Shown in pieces: positions 35,576-46,200 of a DNA stretch of 64,000 nucleotides; position 1 is the first letter of the stretch; each line of letters begins with the position of its first letter. The translations under genes and the position numbers were made by a program. The notes below the pieces were generated by a model. That model made no database searches, was not told the origin of the DNA, and saw only the letters and a program-made list of their open reading frames with translations. Source of the stretch: Bolinopsis microptera (lineage: Eukaryota > Ctenophora > Tentaculata > Lobata > Bolinopsidae); NCBI RefSeq assembly GCF_026151205.1, contig NC_087082.1, positions 14,789,365 through 14,853,364 of the forward strand. The letters are read 5' to 3'.

Positions 35576-36865
35576 TAATCATTAAAAGTTGCTTTGTAAT
35601 TTGTAAAATCAAAAACGAAAAGCCCCACGCTGAACGCGCGCGGCATTTTTTCTGCAGCTGCCTAGCTTCAAGCTTGTAGCCGCTGACATCAAAGCCGCCG
35701 CGCGCGCCCAGTGCTGGGGTGCATTCTCATTAACAATTAAACTTGGTCAAAGATATTTATATACAATTCCTAAATTAAATCAATAATCATGTTAATATGA
35801 GTATTCAACACTACTCGACAACAAATATTTGCCGGCCCATCAACGATTCAGTCGCCGAAACAAAAATCAAATGTTTGCTTTTTCGTTTCGGGGACTGTTT
35901 GAACTCAGTACTATATCCGACTAATCACACTTTATAATGGTTAAAATACAAAGTAAAAAGATTTTCCTCGATGGACCGGCATTCGCAACCGCGAAACGTT
36001 TTGAGTACGACAAACGATGACACCACCACCAGCCGTTAATTAATAAGTCCATGGGTGACGGGATAAAGTTAAAGTAAGATGTGTAATTTCATATTGCCTA
36101 TCACCTATCACCTAAGAAGTTATTTAATTTTGCTTGGGCTGTTGTGTTGACTGTTCAATGAAACGAAAAGTTTTCAATGAAACGAAAAGTTTTATTTTAC
36201 ATTCCTTTAATCATAAATAAAATAAGAGCTTAAACCACGAATTAGTTAGCTAGAAGTAAACTTGAGGAAATATTTTTGGTGATTGTATATAATTATTTAA
36301 AAAACTTTATTTGGTTGTTAGTATTTTTATTATGGTAAGTGGTTGAATTTAGTGAGACAAGGTCAGTTTCTCTATTATCTTAGAAAAATTTCTACTCTAC
36401 AGTAGGCAATGCTGAGTGGCAGGAATGAGGGACCAAAACGCTTGGGGCTAACAATGGCCCATTTACAAACCACTTCAGACATGGCAATGATGTCATTTAT
36501 GCTTAATTCGTCTGAAACTGACCCTACTGCACTTCTAAAATTCTATAAAAATCTCTTCTAAAATAGGTATACAAATGCATAACACAAAACACACAAATAA
36601 AATGTTTATATTCCTTATATATAATAAATTTCTATAGAACTTTTAGATTTCTATAAAACTAATAAACCTATTATATAATATATAAAATATTCATTTTGCA
36701 CCCAGAGAAAGATGTGATCACAGAGGTAGTTTCGATATTATGTTCATGACAAGGTATGGGGCTGCTGCAAGCTATATTTTGCTAAGATATTACCGCTTTT
36801 TCAAGCTTAAGTAATCTAGGCAAGGTCAATTTTAAAGTTTTTGAATTTTGTCGAACGCTGTTTAA
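35576..36865. other. Intergenic region
   Basis: No gene or clear repeat boundary is seen. A duplicated AATGAAACGAAAAGTTTT word lies at about 36157-36191. Confidence 0.4.
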
Positions 36866-36871
36866 GGCTAA

Positions 36872-39041
36872 ATAAATAAATATAAATAAATAAAGTCAAT
36901 TTTTACAGCACAGCAATATATATCTAAATATCAGATCCTCTGTAATCATAATGTATAAAAAAAGGAGCTTTTCTCTGTGCTGAAGGATGAATCAAGGCAG
37001 ATCATGGTTCTGTTAGCAGGCCACCCTAGTTATGGACAATAAATATTTATAAAATAATTAAATTATAATTTTAAAATTGTGTCAAGATTGAACTAAAACA
37101 TAACTCAGGGTAAAATAGACGTATTCCCTTCGTCAAATTAACTATTTACAATACTAAACTTAAACGAACTCCGGGTAAAATAAACGTAATCCCTTTGTCA
37201 AACTTGCTATTTACAATAAGTTAATAAATTAATACGGTTGAAAATTATTTCATATTCAATAACAATGTAGCATCAATATAATTGATACAAATGAGGAGCA
37301 TACATAGCAGTGAGAATTGCACATAACAGGAGGACTGGAGGTATGGAGCAATAATGATTGACAGTGCACCTTTCCACTGATGTTCCTAATTTCCTGTAAT
37401 AGCTTAATAGGCATGGAAATACTTTGATTGCAGGGGATAGATTGGATTCACTTATGTACTGAGATAACTTAACCGAAATAACATAACTGCCTAGATACAT
37501 TGGCTAGTGTTGGGTGGGATCATGAATTTATCGTAAGAGTTATCCCCTTGGTAATTCTCATCAGTTAGCACCATGTTCATAAGAGTTTCTTTGTATAACT
37601 TAGAAAATTTCTTAACGTCGTCACATTCTCTAAGGGACTTTGGTAATATGTTCCAGGCCTTAGTTCCTAGATAGTTAAACTCCTTGTGAGATCTTGATTT
37701 AGGAGTATAAAGATTGCAGTTTTCTGCCTCACGTGATCCACCAGAAATATACGAGAATTTCCGGATAAAATGCTTTGGACATGTTTCATTGATTATACGG
37801 TACATATATGAGCTAAGATGAACCTGTCGTCTCAAATGGAGAGGAAGCCATCCCATATTTTTGTATACATTAACCGACCTCTCTCTGATGTTTACATCTA
37901 GGGCTATTTTAGCAACCTTTTTGTACATGATATCTAACTCTCCTAGTCGTTTTTTATATGTTCTTGACCAGATGGTGTCTAAGTAGTCAAAATGTGGCAA
38001 CATAAGTGCATTAGCAAACATCTTCCTGAACTTAAGAGGGAGAAGTTTTTTTGATCTATACATAGCACCAATTCTTTTGGATATCTTTTTCTTAATGTTA
38101 TCAATATGTTCATTAAATGTCAATCTGCTGTCAACTATAAGTCCAAGGTACTTATGGGATTTAGTTTCACAGATTACCAAAGTAAGGTCATCACAAATTT
38201 CAACAAGGATGGCATCAAGGTTAGGCTTAGAGTCAAGGATCATTAGTTTTGTTTTTTCATTATTCAGGGATAGTTTATTAGCCTGAAGCCATCTGATAAC
38301 TAATTTCAACTCTTGTTTGATGTTACCATAGTTTCCTCTAGATATATTGTCAAAATATAATGCACCGTCATCAGCAAATAGATAAGGTTTAGAAAATAGG
38401 CATGCATTAGGCAGGTCATTGATAAAAATGCTGAATAGAATTGGTCCTAATATACTTCCTTGAGGCACTCCAGAGTTCAATGAATGTAAACTGCTTATCC
38501 TACTCCCAACTCTAGTTTGCTGTAATCTATCTGTGAGGAAGCTCCTAAACCAGCTCAATGCAGTATCTTTTATTCCATAATGCTTCAGCTTTTGAATGAG
38601 AATATCATGGTTAACAGTATCAAATGCCTTTCTGATGTCCAGGAAGATAATTGCAGGATGCTTGGCACTGTTCTTAGCAGTAAATATACGATCAAACAGA
38701 TCTAACATGAGATAAGTTGTAGAGTGATCTTTACGGAAACCATATTGATGCTCTGAAAGTATTCCCTTTTCATCAAGATATTGAGTCAGTTGGGAGTTCA
38801 CACAAAATTCGATGCACTTTCCAAGAATCGGTAAAATTGAGATTGGTCGATAATTACTAGGATTCTCAGTATCACCATCCTTATGGATTGGGGTGACTTT
38901 TGCAACCTTGCAGCTGTTTGGCATGATGCCACTGGATAAACTCAAATTTACAAGATGTGTTAATGGAGCAATAAATGCAGGTAAAATTTGTCTAAACACT
39001 CTCAATGGTATATGATCATTAGTGGATTTGCTACAAGGGAT
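36872..39041 (-). mobile_element. 5'-truncated non-LTR retrotransposon (LINE), fused to U6
   Basis: Minus-strand order: reverse transcriptase 3' two-thirds (39035-37491), about 600 bp of 3' UTR, then a (TTTA)n-type tail at about 36872-36895. The 5' end joins directly to a U6 snRNA sequence at 39042. GGCTAA occurs at both outer flanks (36866-36871 and 39147-39152), so LINE and U6 were inserted as one unit. Confidence 0.85.
37491..39035 (-). CDS. Reverse transcriptase of a non-LTR retrotransposon, N-terminally truncated
   Basis: About 515 codons are open from the U6 junction (SKSTNDHIPLRVFRQ) to the stop at 37491. Motifs in order: KVTPIHKDGD, NYRPISILP, AFDTVNHDIL, SGVPQGSILGP and the catalytic FADDGALYF (FADD in place of YADD), followed by the thumb and a C-terminal domain ending near NSYDKFMIPP. 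This order is that of jockey/CR1-group LINEs. The endonuclease domain is missing because of 5' truncation. No stop interrupts the frame, so the insertion is young. Related dead fragments lie at 23577-23650 and 33787-34500. Confidence 0.9.
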   Translation of the reverse strand, partial: CSKSTNDHIPLRVFRQILPAFIAPLTHLVNLSLSSGIMPNSCKVAKVTPIHKDGDTENPSNYRPISILPILGKCIEFCVNSQLTQYLDEKGILSEHQYGFRKDHSTTYLMLDLFDRIFTAKNSAKHPAIIFLDIRKAFDTVNHDILIQKLKHYGIKDTALSWFRSFLTDRLQQTRVGSRISSLHSLNSGVPQGSILGPILFSIFINDLPNACLFSKPYLFADDGALYFDNISRGNYGNIKQELKLVIRWLQANKLSLNNEKTKLMILDSKPNLDAILVEICDDLTLVICETKSHKYLGLIVDSRLTFNEHIDNIKKKISKRIGAMYRSKKLLPLKFRKMFANALMLPHFDYLDTIWSRTYKKRLGELDIMYKKVAKIALDVNIRERSVNVYKNMGWLPLHLRRQVHLSSYMYRIINETCPKHFIRKFSYISGGSREAENCNLYTPKSRSHKEFNYLGTKAWNILPKSLRECDDVKKFSKLYKETLMNMVLTDENYQGDNSYDKFMIPPNTSQCI

Positions 39042-39090
39042 AAAATTTGGAACGCTTCACGAATTTGCGTGTCATCCTTGCGCAGGGGCC

Positions 39091-39129
<39 letters not shown>

Positions 39130-39146
39130 CACTACCGAAGTAGTAC
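39042..39146 (-). pseudogene. U6 snRNA retrocopy fused to LINE
   Basis: The minus strand contains nearly the complete U6 sequence: 5' stem-loop CTACTTCGGTAG, then ATACTAAAATTGGAACGATA, the ACAGAGAAGATTAGCATGG region (ACAGAGA box), and 3' GACACGCAAATTCGTGAAGC. It runs into an A/T stretch and then directly into LINE coding sequence. No TATA box or PSE-like element is visible upstream (39147-39210), and GGCTAA lies at its 5' edge, so it is a retrotransposed copy and unlikely to be transcribed by its own promoter. Confidence 0.9.
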
Positions 39147-39152
39147 GGCTAA

Positions 39153-41107
39153 GTTCCAGTCATTTGGATCTCCTTCCTTTTGAGTGTGAGTGATGGTGAT
39201 TCTTATGGATGATTTGAGGTGATTGGGCTTATAACAGGTGAATGTAGTTAGCATGAGATTTTGTCGTACTGTATTCCATATTGTCCCTGCTCTGTATATG
39301 TAGCTGTCTGATGGTTTAGGTGTGAGAATGAGTGTCTCTTTGCCAAGTCTGCCAGATGTTTCAAAGAGGGAGTATAGTGATATAGGGGTTCTATATATTG
39401 TTGGGGTTTAGTGGTGGTATGGAATTTGAATTTTATATAAATTTACACTATGAGGTTGGGGCATTTTGCATAGTAAATATGGTTACTACTCCTATATATC
39501 ATATTATTTGATTGGTATTCGATTTCTGATTATTTCCCTAGGAATATGATTATTATATCTCAATTTGGCTTTAGGTAGGGTGCCCCGCTAAAAGAACTGG
39601 ATTCTTCCAGGAAGCATCCCGTGTACAGAGCTTGGTCTACATATATATTAAATTATTAACCATTCATTCTGTATGTGCACGAAAATTTATTTCAATCAAT
39701 GGTTCATATGTGATTTCCTGAAAGTTCCTTAAAATGTCGTTGATTACAGTAGGTCATGGGTATGGCATCCCTTTTTCTTTTTACAACATGTCACATTATA
39801 AGAAATCTTTGATCTATGAACTGAGAATTCGAAACATAGAGTTTGAGAGATACAGTAAAACCCTGATTTACCCCAAAACCCGATTTATATCCCGATTTAC
39901 CGCAGGCAATTCCTTTCCCCCGTAACTTTCAAGGTCTCCCTGAGTCATACTTGATTATTTCTTCTAGTTGTCTACAGTTTTTCCTTCAATTTCAAAGTGT
40001 TTAGAGAAGAGGGATTGTCTGGCTTTATTTACTTGTACGTGATCCCGTACAGCAGTCACTCCCTTGCAGTGTCAGTCAAAACAGTGTGATTTCATTAGCA
40101 CTGTTCAAGGTGTGCTTGAAAGCTCCTATTCGTTACTGCTTCTCGAATCACGTACCCATGTTCTCACATTACGCCTTTGCTCCTCTAAATAATAGAAATT
40201 TCCTATGACAGGGTTCTAATGGGTTTGAGAAGGGTTGATTCGAGATACAGGAGCAATATCTGATCTGATCTGAACGTGATATTCACATGTTTTGATATGG
40301 TAATGCAGAGGCAACAAGAAATTAGTTTAATTTCTAATAGTCTAATTTCTAATAGTTTTATACAATTGGTTTTTACAATAGTTTTAACAACTTCTAATAG
40401 TTAATGCAAACCCTGATTTACCGCAAACCCTGATTTACTGCAGGTCTTTGCTTCCCCCAAAGTCCATGGTAGATCAGGGTATTACTGTAATTGCGGTGTG
40501 GTAAGACATGTGAGGACAAGAATAAGATTCGCAATGTTAAGAACCACACTCATTGCTCTACGAGGGTACAGAGGGAAAAAATGGACAGCAAATATGAGAA
40601 ACCACTATCAGAAGTCTCTTATAACCTCATCCCTGCCCCTATGATGGAGTAGATGTGTATATATTTGATTTTTGATATTTCATATTATATAATATTGGTA
40701 GCAGTGGATAATTTCCGTTACCTCTGTATTGTGCTCTGCCAATTGCAACACTTGAATTAATTTATTGTAAAACCTGGTATACTGAGGTGCACATGATATA
40801 AGCCGAAATGTGTATATCGAAATTTGAACCCCTCCCCTGTATTCCAACTACATTCTTTTGTTGATGAAATTGATTTAAATCGATTACTGTAATTGAAAAC
40901 TTTTCCCAAAATTGGGACTTCCTGGAATAAACTCCGTTTAGCAATAAATATCCAAGCACATGCACATTTGCCTACTCTCATATCGTCTTAGTTCACCTTT
41001 CTCTTCCACACCCAGCTGCCACTTAAGCGTTCATACACAACTCATCTTACAACGTTCCACCATCCTACATTACACATTCTGATTCCTCCGGCATCCTCTC
41101 ATAGGAC
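39153..41107. other. Intergenic region with MITE remnants
   Basis: No gene is recognised. Partial copies of the CAGTAAAACCCCGATTTA-type MITE are at about 39851-39925 and 40400-40490 (the latter with both ends, ending GATCAGGGTATTACTGTA). Confidence 0.45.
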
Positions 41108-41112
41108 TGCCA

Positions 41113-42256
41113 CACAGTGGGGCTCGCGTAAAGGGCATGCTGACATTTGGTTTTTTTGCCCTTTTATGCCTCTGGCCACATCTTGGTGGTGTCAATTTGG
41201 ATTAAATCGTCAATTATGACTTATTTCAGTGAAATTGGACAACTTTCACTACTTTTTTGGGCAAAAAATCAATTTTTTCGAAAATTTGGCACTTTCTGTC
41301 ACACAAAAAGCATCTTTTTTGACTAGCAGTTTTAAGATTTCATCGAATTTTAAGCGGTTTCTGTCCCATTTTTCTGCTTTTTCGTATGGAAATGGTCATC
41401 AATCATGCTGATGTGATTGTTTAAGGGTATTTCAGAAAGGAGAACCATAAAAACTATGCAATATGACAAAAACATAAGAAAAATCCTATGAAATCAGAGT
41501 TGCCCCTGGATTTTCCGAGCTCAAATTGCCAGATTTTGGCTATTTTTGGCTCATATGCACTATTTTTCCATCCAAATATTGCTTATTCCAATTGAACTTT
41601 GCTGGTATTAGCATAAAATATCGAAGTGTGCACCAAAAAGCTATGAAATAAATGAAAAAATCAGTTTTTAATCTATCAATTTTCATTTTTCGCGCTATTT
41701 TGACGCCTCAGGCTCGTACCAAAAATGGGTCATAATTTTTTTTCCGAAGCGTTCCGAAGCCAAATCTTCTGGGTTCTGCTAGAAAAATTATGGGAAAACA
41801 TAGAAAACATAATGAAACCCGGGCCATATGGGGCCATTTATAACTTTACCACCCATTTGTGGTCAGCGAATGAAATTTTAAGGCCTATTTTTGAAAAATA
41901 TTCTAATTTTAGCTACCAAAAATCCAAAATTGACCGAAATCATGGTTTTTTCTTCTTAAACAGTACTAAGAATGCTTATATCCATGTTCAATCAATCAAA
42001 AGTTGAAAAACATTGAAAACAAAAGGAACCTCAGCCTGACTCAAAAATGGCAGTGAAATTGAGTTTCTGGGCATGTGCAGGCAGGTTATTTTCAGGCGCG
42101 CTTTTCAAATGGTTGTAAATTTTGACCCAACCGAGATATTGAGCTAATTTAAAAAGCATTGAATCCGGTTATTTATTCTCTATCAGAATTTACAACAATC
42201 TAAAACATTAGGAAAACTCGTTTTTAGGCTAAATGTCAGCATGGAGCCCCACTGTG
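41113..42256. mobile_element. Non-autonomous TIR transposon with 5-bp target duplication
   Basis: The left end CACAGTGGGGCTC and right end GAGCCCCACTGTG are exact inverted repeats, with further similarity inward (GCATGCTGACATTT against AAATGTCAGCATG). TGCCA is duplicated on both sides (41108-41112 and 42257-42261). The 1.1-kb interior is AT-rich without a transposase. The superfamily is uncertain; the CAGTG core recalls hAT, but that group makes 8-bp duplications. Confidence 0.8.
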
Positions 42257-42261
42257 TGCCA

Positions 42262-43224
42262 TACCCCAGAGGTAGGCAAAGCATCCACATGTTATCCTCT
42301 CGTGGGCCACCCAGGCCCAGCCTCTGTTTTTTTTAAAGGGAAAAAAAGCACACCTAGAAACCTAGTTGTTTTAACACGTATAATTATGGAGCCGTCTATG
42401 TAGAGATTTTAATCATCGAGTCCACTGCTTGTAGAGGATTCATTTTCACGTTTGTTTGGGAGGAATACATATAATAACAGCTCTTTTTAACGTTAATATG
42501 TAGTAGATTATATTACATGTATCTAGAAATAGATGAAAGAATATCGTTAGCTATAATGTAAACGTTTTTTTTCGGTTCAGTGTGTGGCTTGTTGAGTGAC
42601 CCTTTTTACTAGGCCGGCTCCTTGGGGGAGCCAAAAAGTGCATGATGCGGTGTAGAAAAAAACCTGATATAGAGAGGTTCACATTATCCCAATTCCTAGT
42701 ATCTGAAACCTGATATAGAGAGGTTCACATTATCCCAATTCCTAGTATCTGAAACCTCTCAAATAACCTGTCAAGCTTACATTTGAAAAATATTTTTCTT
42801 GCCTGTATTTGACTGTATTTGACTGTATTTGACAGTATTTTCTTATTTTATGGTGGTTGCAAGTTCAATACCCGCTGTCTACCTAGTCGTGGGGTGAGCG
42901 TCGTCGACGTTCTGCTAAGGATCCCATAGGATTTATGCAGCCTCCCGGTCCACCCAGCCGAATGCTCGAGAAATCGTGTGTGAGGGTTAAATGGGGAGCT
43001 GTGCAATATAGTACAGCGAAAAAGCAAAAACTCAATGGATGGTTACCGTAATGGGTGCCACATGCCTAGCATGAAATATTTACCTACTTACTTGCACTTG
43101 TGTAGGTCTGTAGAAGCATTAGAATCGGGCGTTGCCTGCCACAGGCTATCCCGAATTTAGAAGCTTGCTTTCATCATCATTTCTTATTTTATTCTAAATC
43201 AAATATTCTTAGCTTATATAAGTC
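42262..43224. other. Intergenic region upstream of RBM45
   Basis: It includes a 49-bp tandem duplication at 42661-42760 (AACCTGATATAGAGAGGTTC twice) and a tract of ACTGTATTTG units at about 42805-42835. A GCAAGTTCAATACCCGC word at about 42857 resembles a Pol III B box, but I see no A box. The RBM45 promoter should lie at the right end. Confidence 0.4.
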
Positions 43225-46200
43225 ATGTCAAGTGAAGAAAGAAAGACTAAGGTGGATCACGACAATCCTCCTTTTTCTAGACTGTTTGTTGTTTGCTCTA
43301 AAAACCACACTGATGACGATATTAAAGAAGCCTTTGGAAGCTATGGAAAAGTAAGTACAGAAACACAATAGTTGATCATACCTAGTACATAATATGTATT
43401 TGCCCATATCTTAACCCTACTGATAACAGAACCACTGTAATTAAATCGGCAATCCCCTAATTGTAAACATTTGATTGAGAGGGACAATGTCAAAGAAGGG
43501 GTTATCAAGATAAAACATCCATCTTGCTAGTGTGTCAAAAAACTTAGACTTAGATTAATTTTAAAACTTTTTCAGCTTCAAGATGTTTGGGTTGTGACAG
43601 ATAGAAACACCCAAGAAAGGAAAGGGATAGCTTACATCAAATTTGAGAAAGCATCGGAAGCTCACATTGCCATGGAAAAACTCCATGGAGAAACTATCGG
43701 AGGGGATTCAAAACCATTAAAGGTAAATGCGTGTGTCTTAACAAATGGCATCATTGTCATTGAGTTTTGTAATTCTTGGATTTTAGTATTGTCTATATTT
43801 TCCTGAACATTTTTTTTTGATAATTTTTTTTCAAGGCCAGCTCAAATTTAATTCCTTTGACATTCAATTTCCAGGTACTTCTGGCTGACAACAAGGGCCA
43901 AAGCCGTTCAGTGTCAGGGGAAGCAAAGCCCCGATCCCGGATATTCATCTTAGTTCCCAAGACAATGTCATCGAGCGAGGTTGAGGAAGAGTTCACCAAG
44001 TTTGGATCTGTTGACCATGTTCAAATACTCACTGATAGATCATCTGGAGAATCCAAGGTAATTTATTTAAAAAAAACATTCTGCCAACCGGGGGGGGGGG
44101 GGGGGGGGGGGTGCAGGTACTTTTTTGATGGAACATATGCTGACTTTTCGAAATTTCTGAAAATAACCACCCACCCACCTCCTTCAAGAATGGAATAACA
44201 AAAAAGTACCACGGTACTTTTCGAAATTTTCCCGAATGACCCCCCACCCCCTCCTTTTTTTTCACAAAATTCCTGTTCTACAGTTTTCCTAAACTGAAGA
44301 TGTTCTGACATCTCGATGTGACTTGTGAGCAGGGTTGCCGGCATTTTTAAGAGTCATTTTTAAGGTTTTTTCACGTCTTTTAAGGACCCTTTTGACCCAT
44401 TTTTAAGGTCCAAAACAGTTAAATTCAAGGTTTTTTAAGGTCCACAGTGCGAAAGTTCGGGCAAACGTAATGCAAATTTAAGGTTTTTAAGGTTTTCCGT
44501 TACAGAAATTGCAATCATATCTAAAGGGGGAAGGTATAATTTCAGAAAAACCCAATTAGATCTACAACAAGCTAGGTATAATTTCAGAAAAACCCAATTA
44601 GATCTACACCGAGCTAGGTATAATTTCAGAAAACCCCAATTAGATCTAAAACAAGCTAGGTATAATTTCAGAAAAACCCAATTAGATCTACAACAAGCTA
44701 GGTATAATTTCAGAAAACCCCAATTAGATCTACAACAAGCTAGGTATAATTTCAGAAAAACCCAATTAGATCTACAACAAGCTAGGTATAATTTCAGAAA
44801 AACCCAATTAGATCTACAACAAGCTAGGTATAATTTCAGAAAACCCCAATTCTAACATTTTGGTAATGAAAAAGTACCATGTACTTTTATAATCATGTTT
44901 TGGGGTACCCCTTATTTTTTTGGGACAAAAAAAGTACCATGATACTTTTCGAAAATTTCAAAAAACACCCACCCACCCACCCCTCGGGTACTTTTAGGGT
45001 TATGTTCCATCAAAAAAGTACCTGCACCCCCCCCCGTGCCAACACACAAATAGTTCACTGGAAACAAAAATTTTCAAACTTCGATTCTAGATTCAGTTTG
45101 ATATCTTTTACTTTTAAAGGGCTTTAAACAATTCGCTGGTTTAACAAGTATGCACTATGCAGGGTTGTGCCTATGTGAAGTTTGTGAAGCCCTCCTCAGC
45201 TTTCAGTGCTCTTGAAGATTGTGACGAGAAATACAGAGCAGTGATTGCTGAACCCCGTGTTCCTCGGGATGCAAGAACTGGTAGGAACTTCATTTCTGTA
45301 ACCATTTATGTAACGATTTATCACGTGAAGTTTACTTCTGTCGGGCTATTCAAGCTCTTCATGAACCCTATTTATTCTTCTGTTCAATTTATTTGCGATC
45401 ACTACTGTGCTCTCCAATTCAGGAGGTTTCTCAAGCGATAATTCAAGAGATAATTCCTCTTCACGTCACCTTGATCACTCTAGACGGAGCACCTACAGTA
45501 GTGCACCTTATGTTGCTCCAGCTGATCACCAAAACCAACCACAACCAGAAACAATTAGTAAGTTTACCATTTAATGTTTAATTTCGTAATTTCAAGGACA
45601 GAGTGTTAATTGCATTGACAGATGTAAGTGCAAGTGTTTCATGTTTTTGAAAGAGTTCTTCTATTCATCATCATTAAAACCTAGACCAGACCTGGAGGAT
45701 CTACCAATTATGTCAACATGGTGACAAATTGACAATATTCCGATTGTTACAGGTTTTACAGACCTGACTGATCCGGGTGCCATGCAACGACTGTACATTG
45801 TATGTCACACCAGTTTATACGAAGAACAACTGTATAGGTAACCAATCACGTGACACAAGGATTCATATCACTTGACCCGAGAAACGACTTCTCTGATGTG
45901 TTATGACAATTAAACTTAAGAAATGACAGAGCATCTAGAAGAATTGACAAGCCATCCGCTATTGAATTGATTATGTCATTGCGATTGTTGACTTGCTTAA
46001 TACAGCATACTCAAAGGAAAAATATGACTAACTTATTAATAATTTAGTGACAAAACAAATTGTCTTTCATAGGCCAGTTCTTAGATTTATAGTGACAACC
46101 AAATTTTGGAAAACTATTTCATAATTCTCAGATGCTAATAAAGTGTTCTCTCTTCCAGTTTGTTTGACCTAATTCCTGGATTGGAATCATTCGAGCTAAA

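Noticed and set aside
39042-39146. Functional U6 snRNA gene
   Set aside because: No upstream promoter element, fused to a LINE at the 3' end, and the unit is flanked by a target duplication.
43875-44198. RBM45 reading continuing past exon 3 into the poly-G tract
   Set aside because: A standard donor at 44058 and a phase-matched acceptor before 45163 complete RRM2; the extension is intron.
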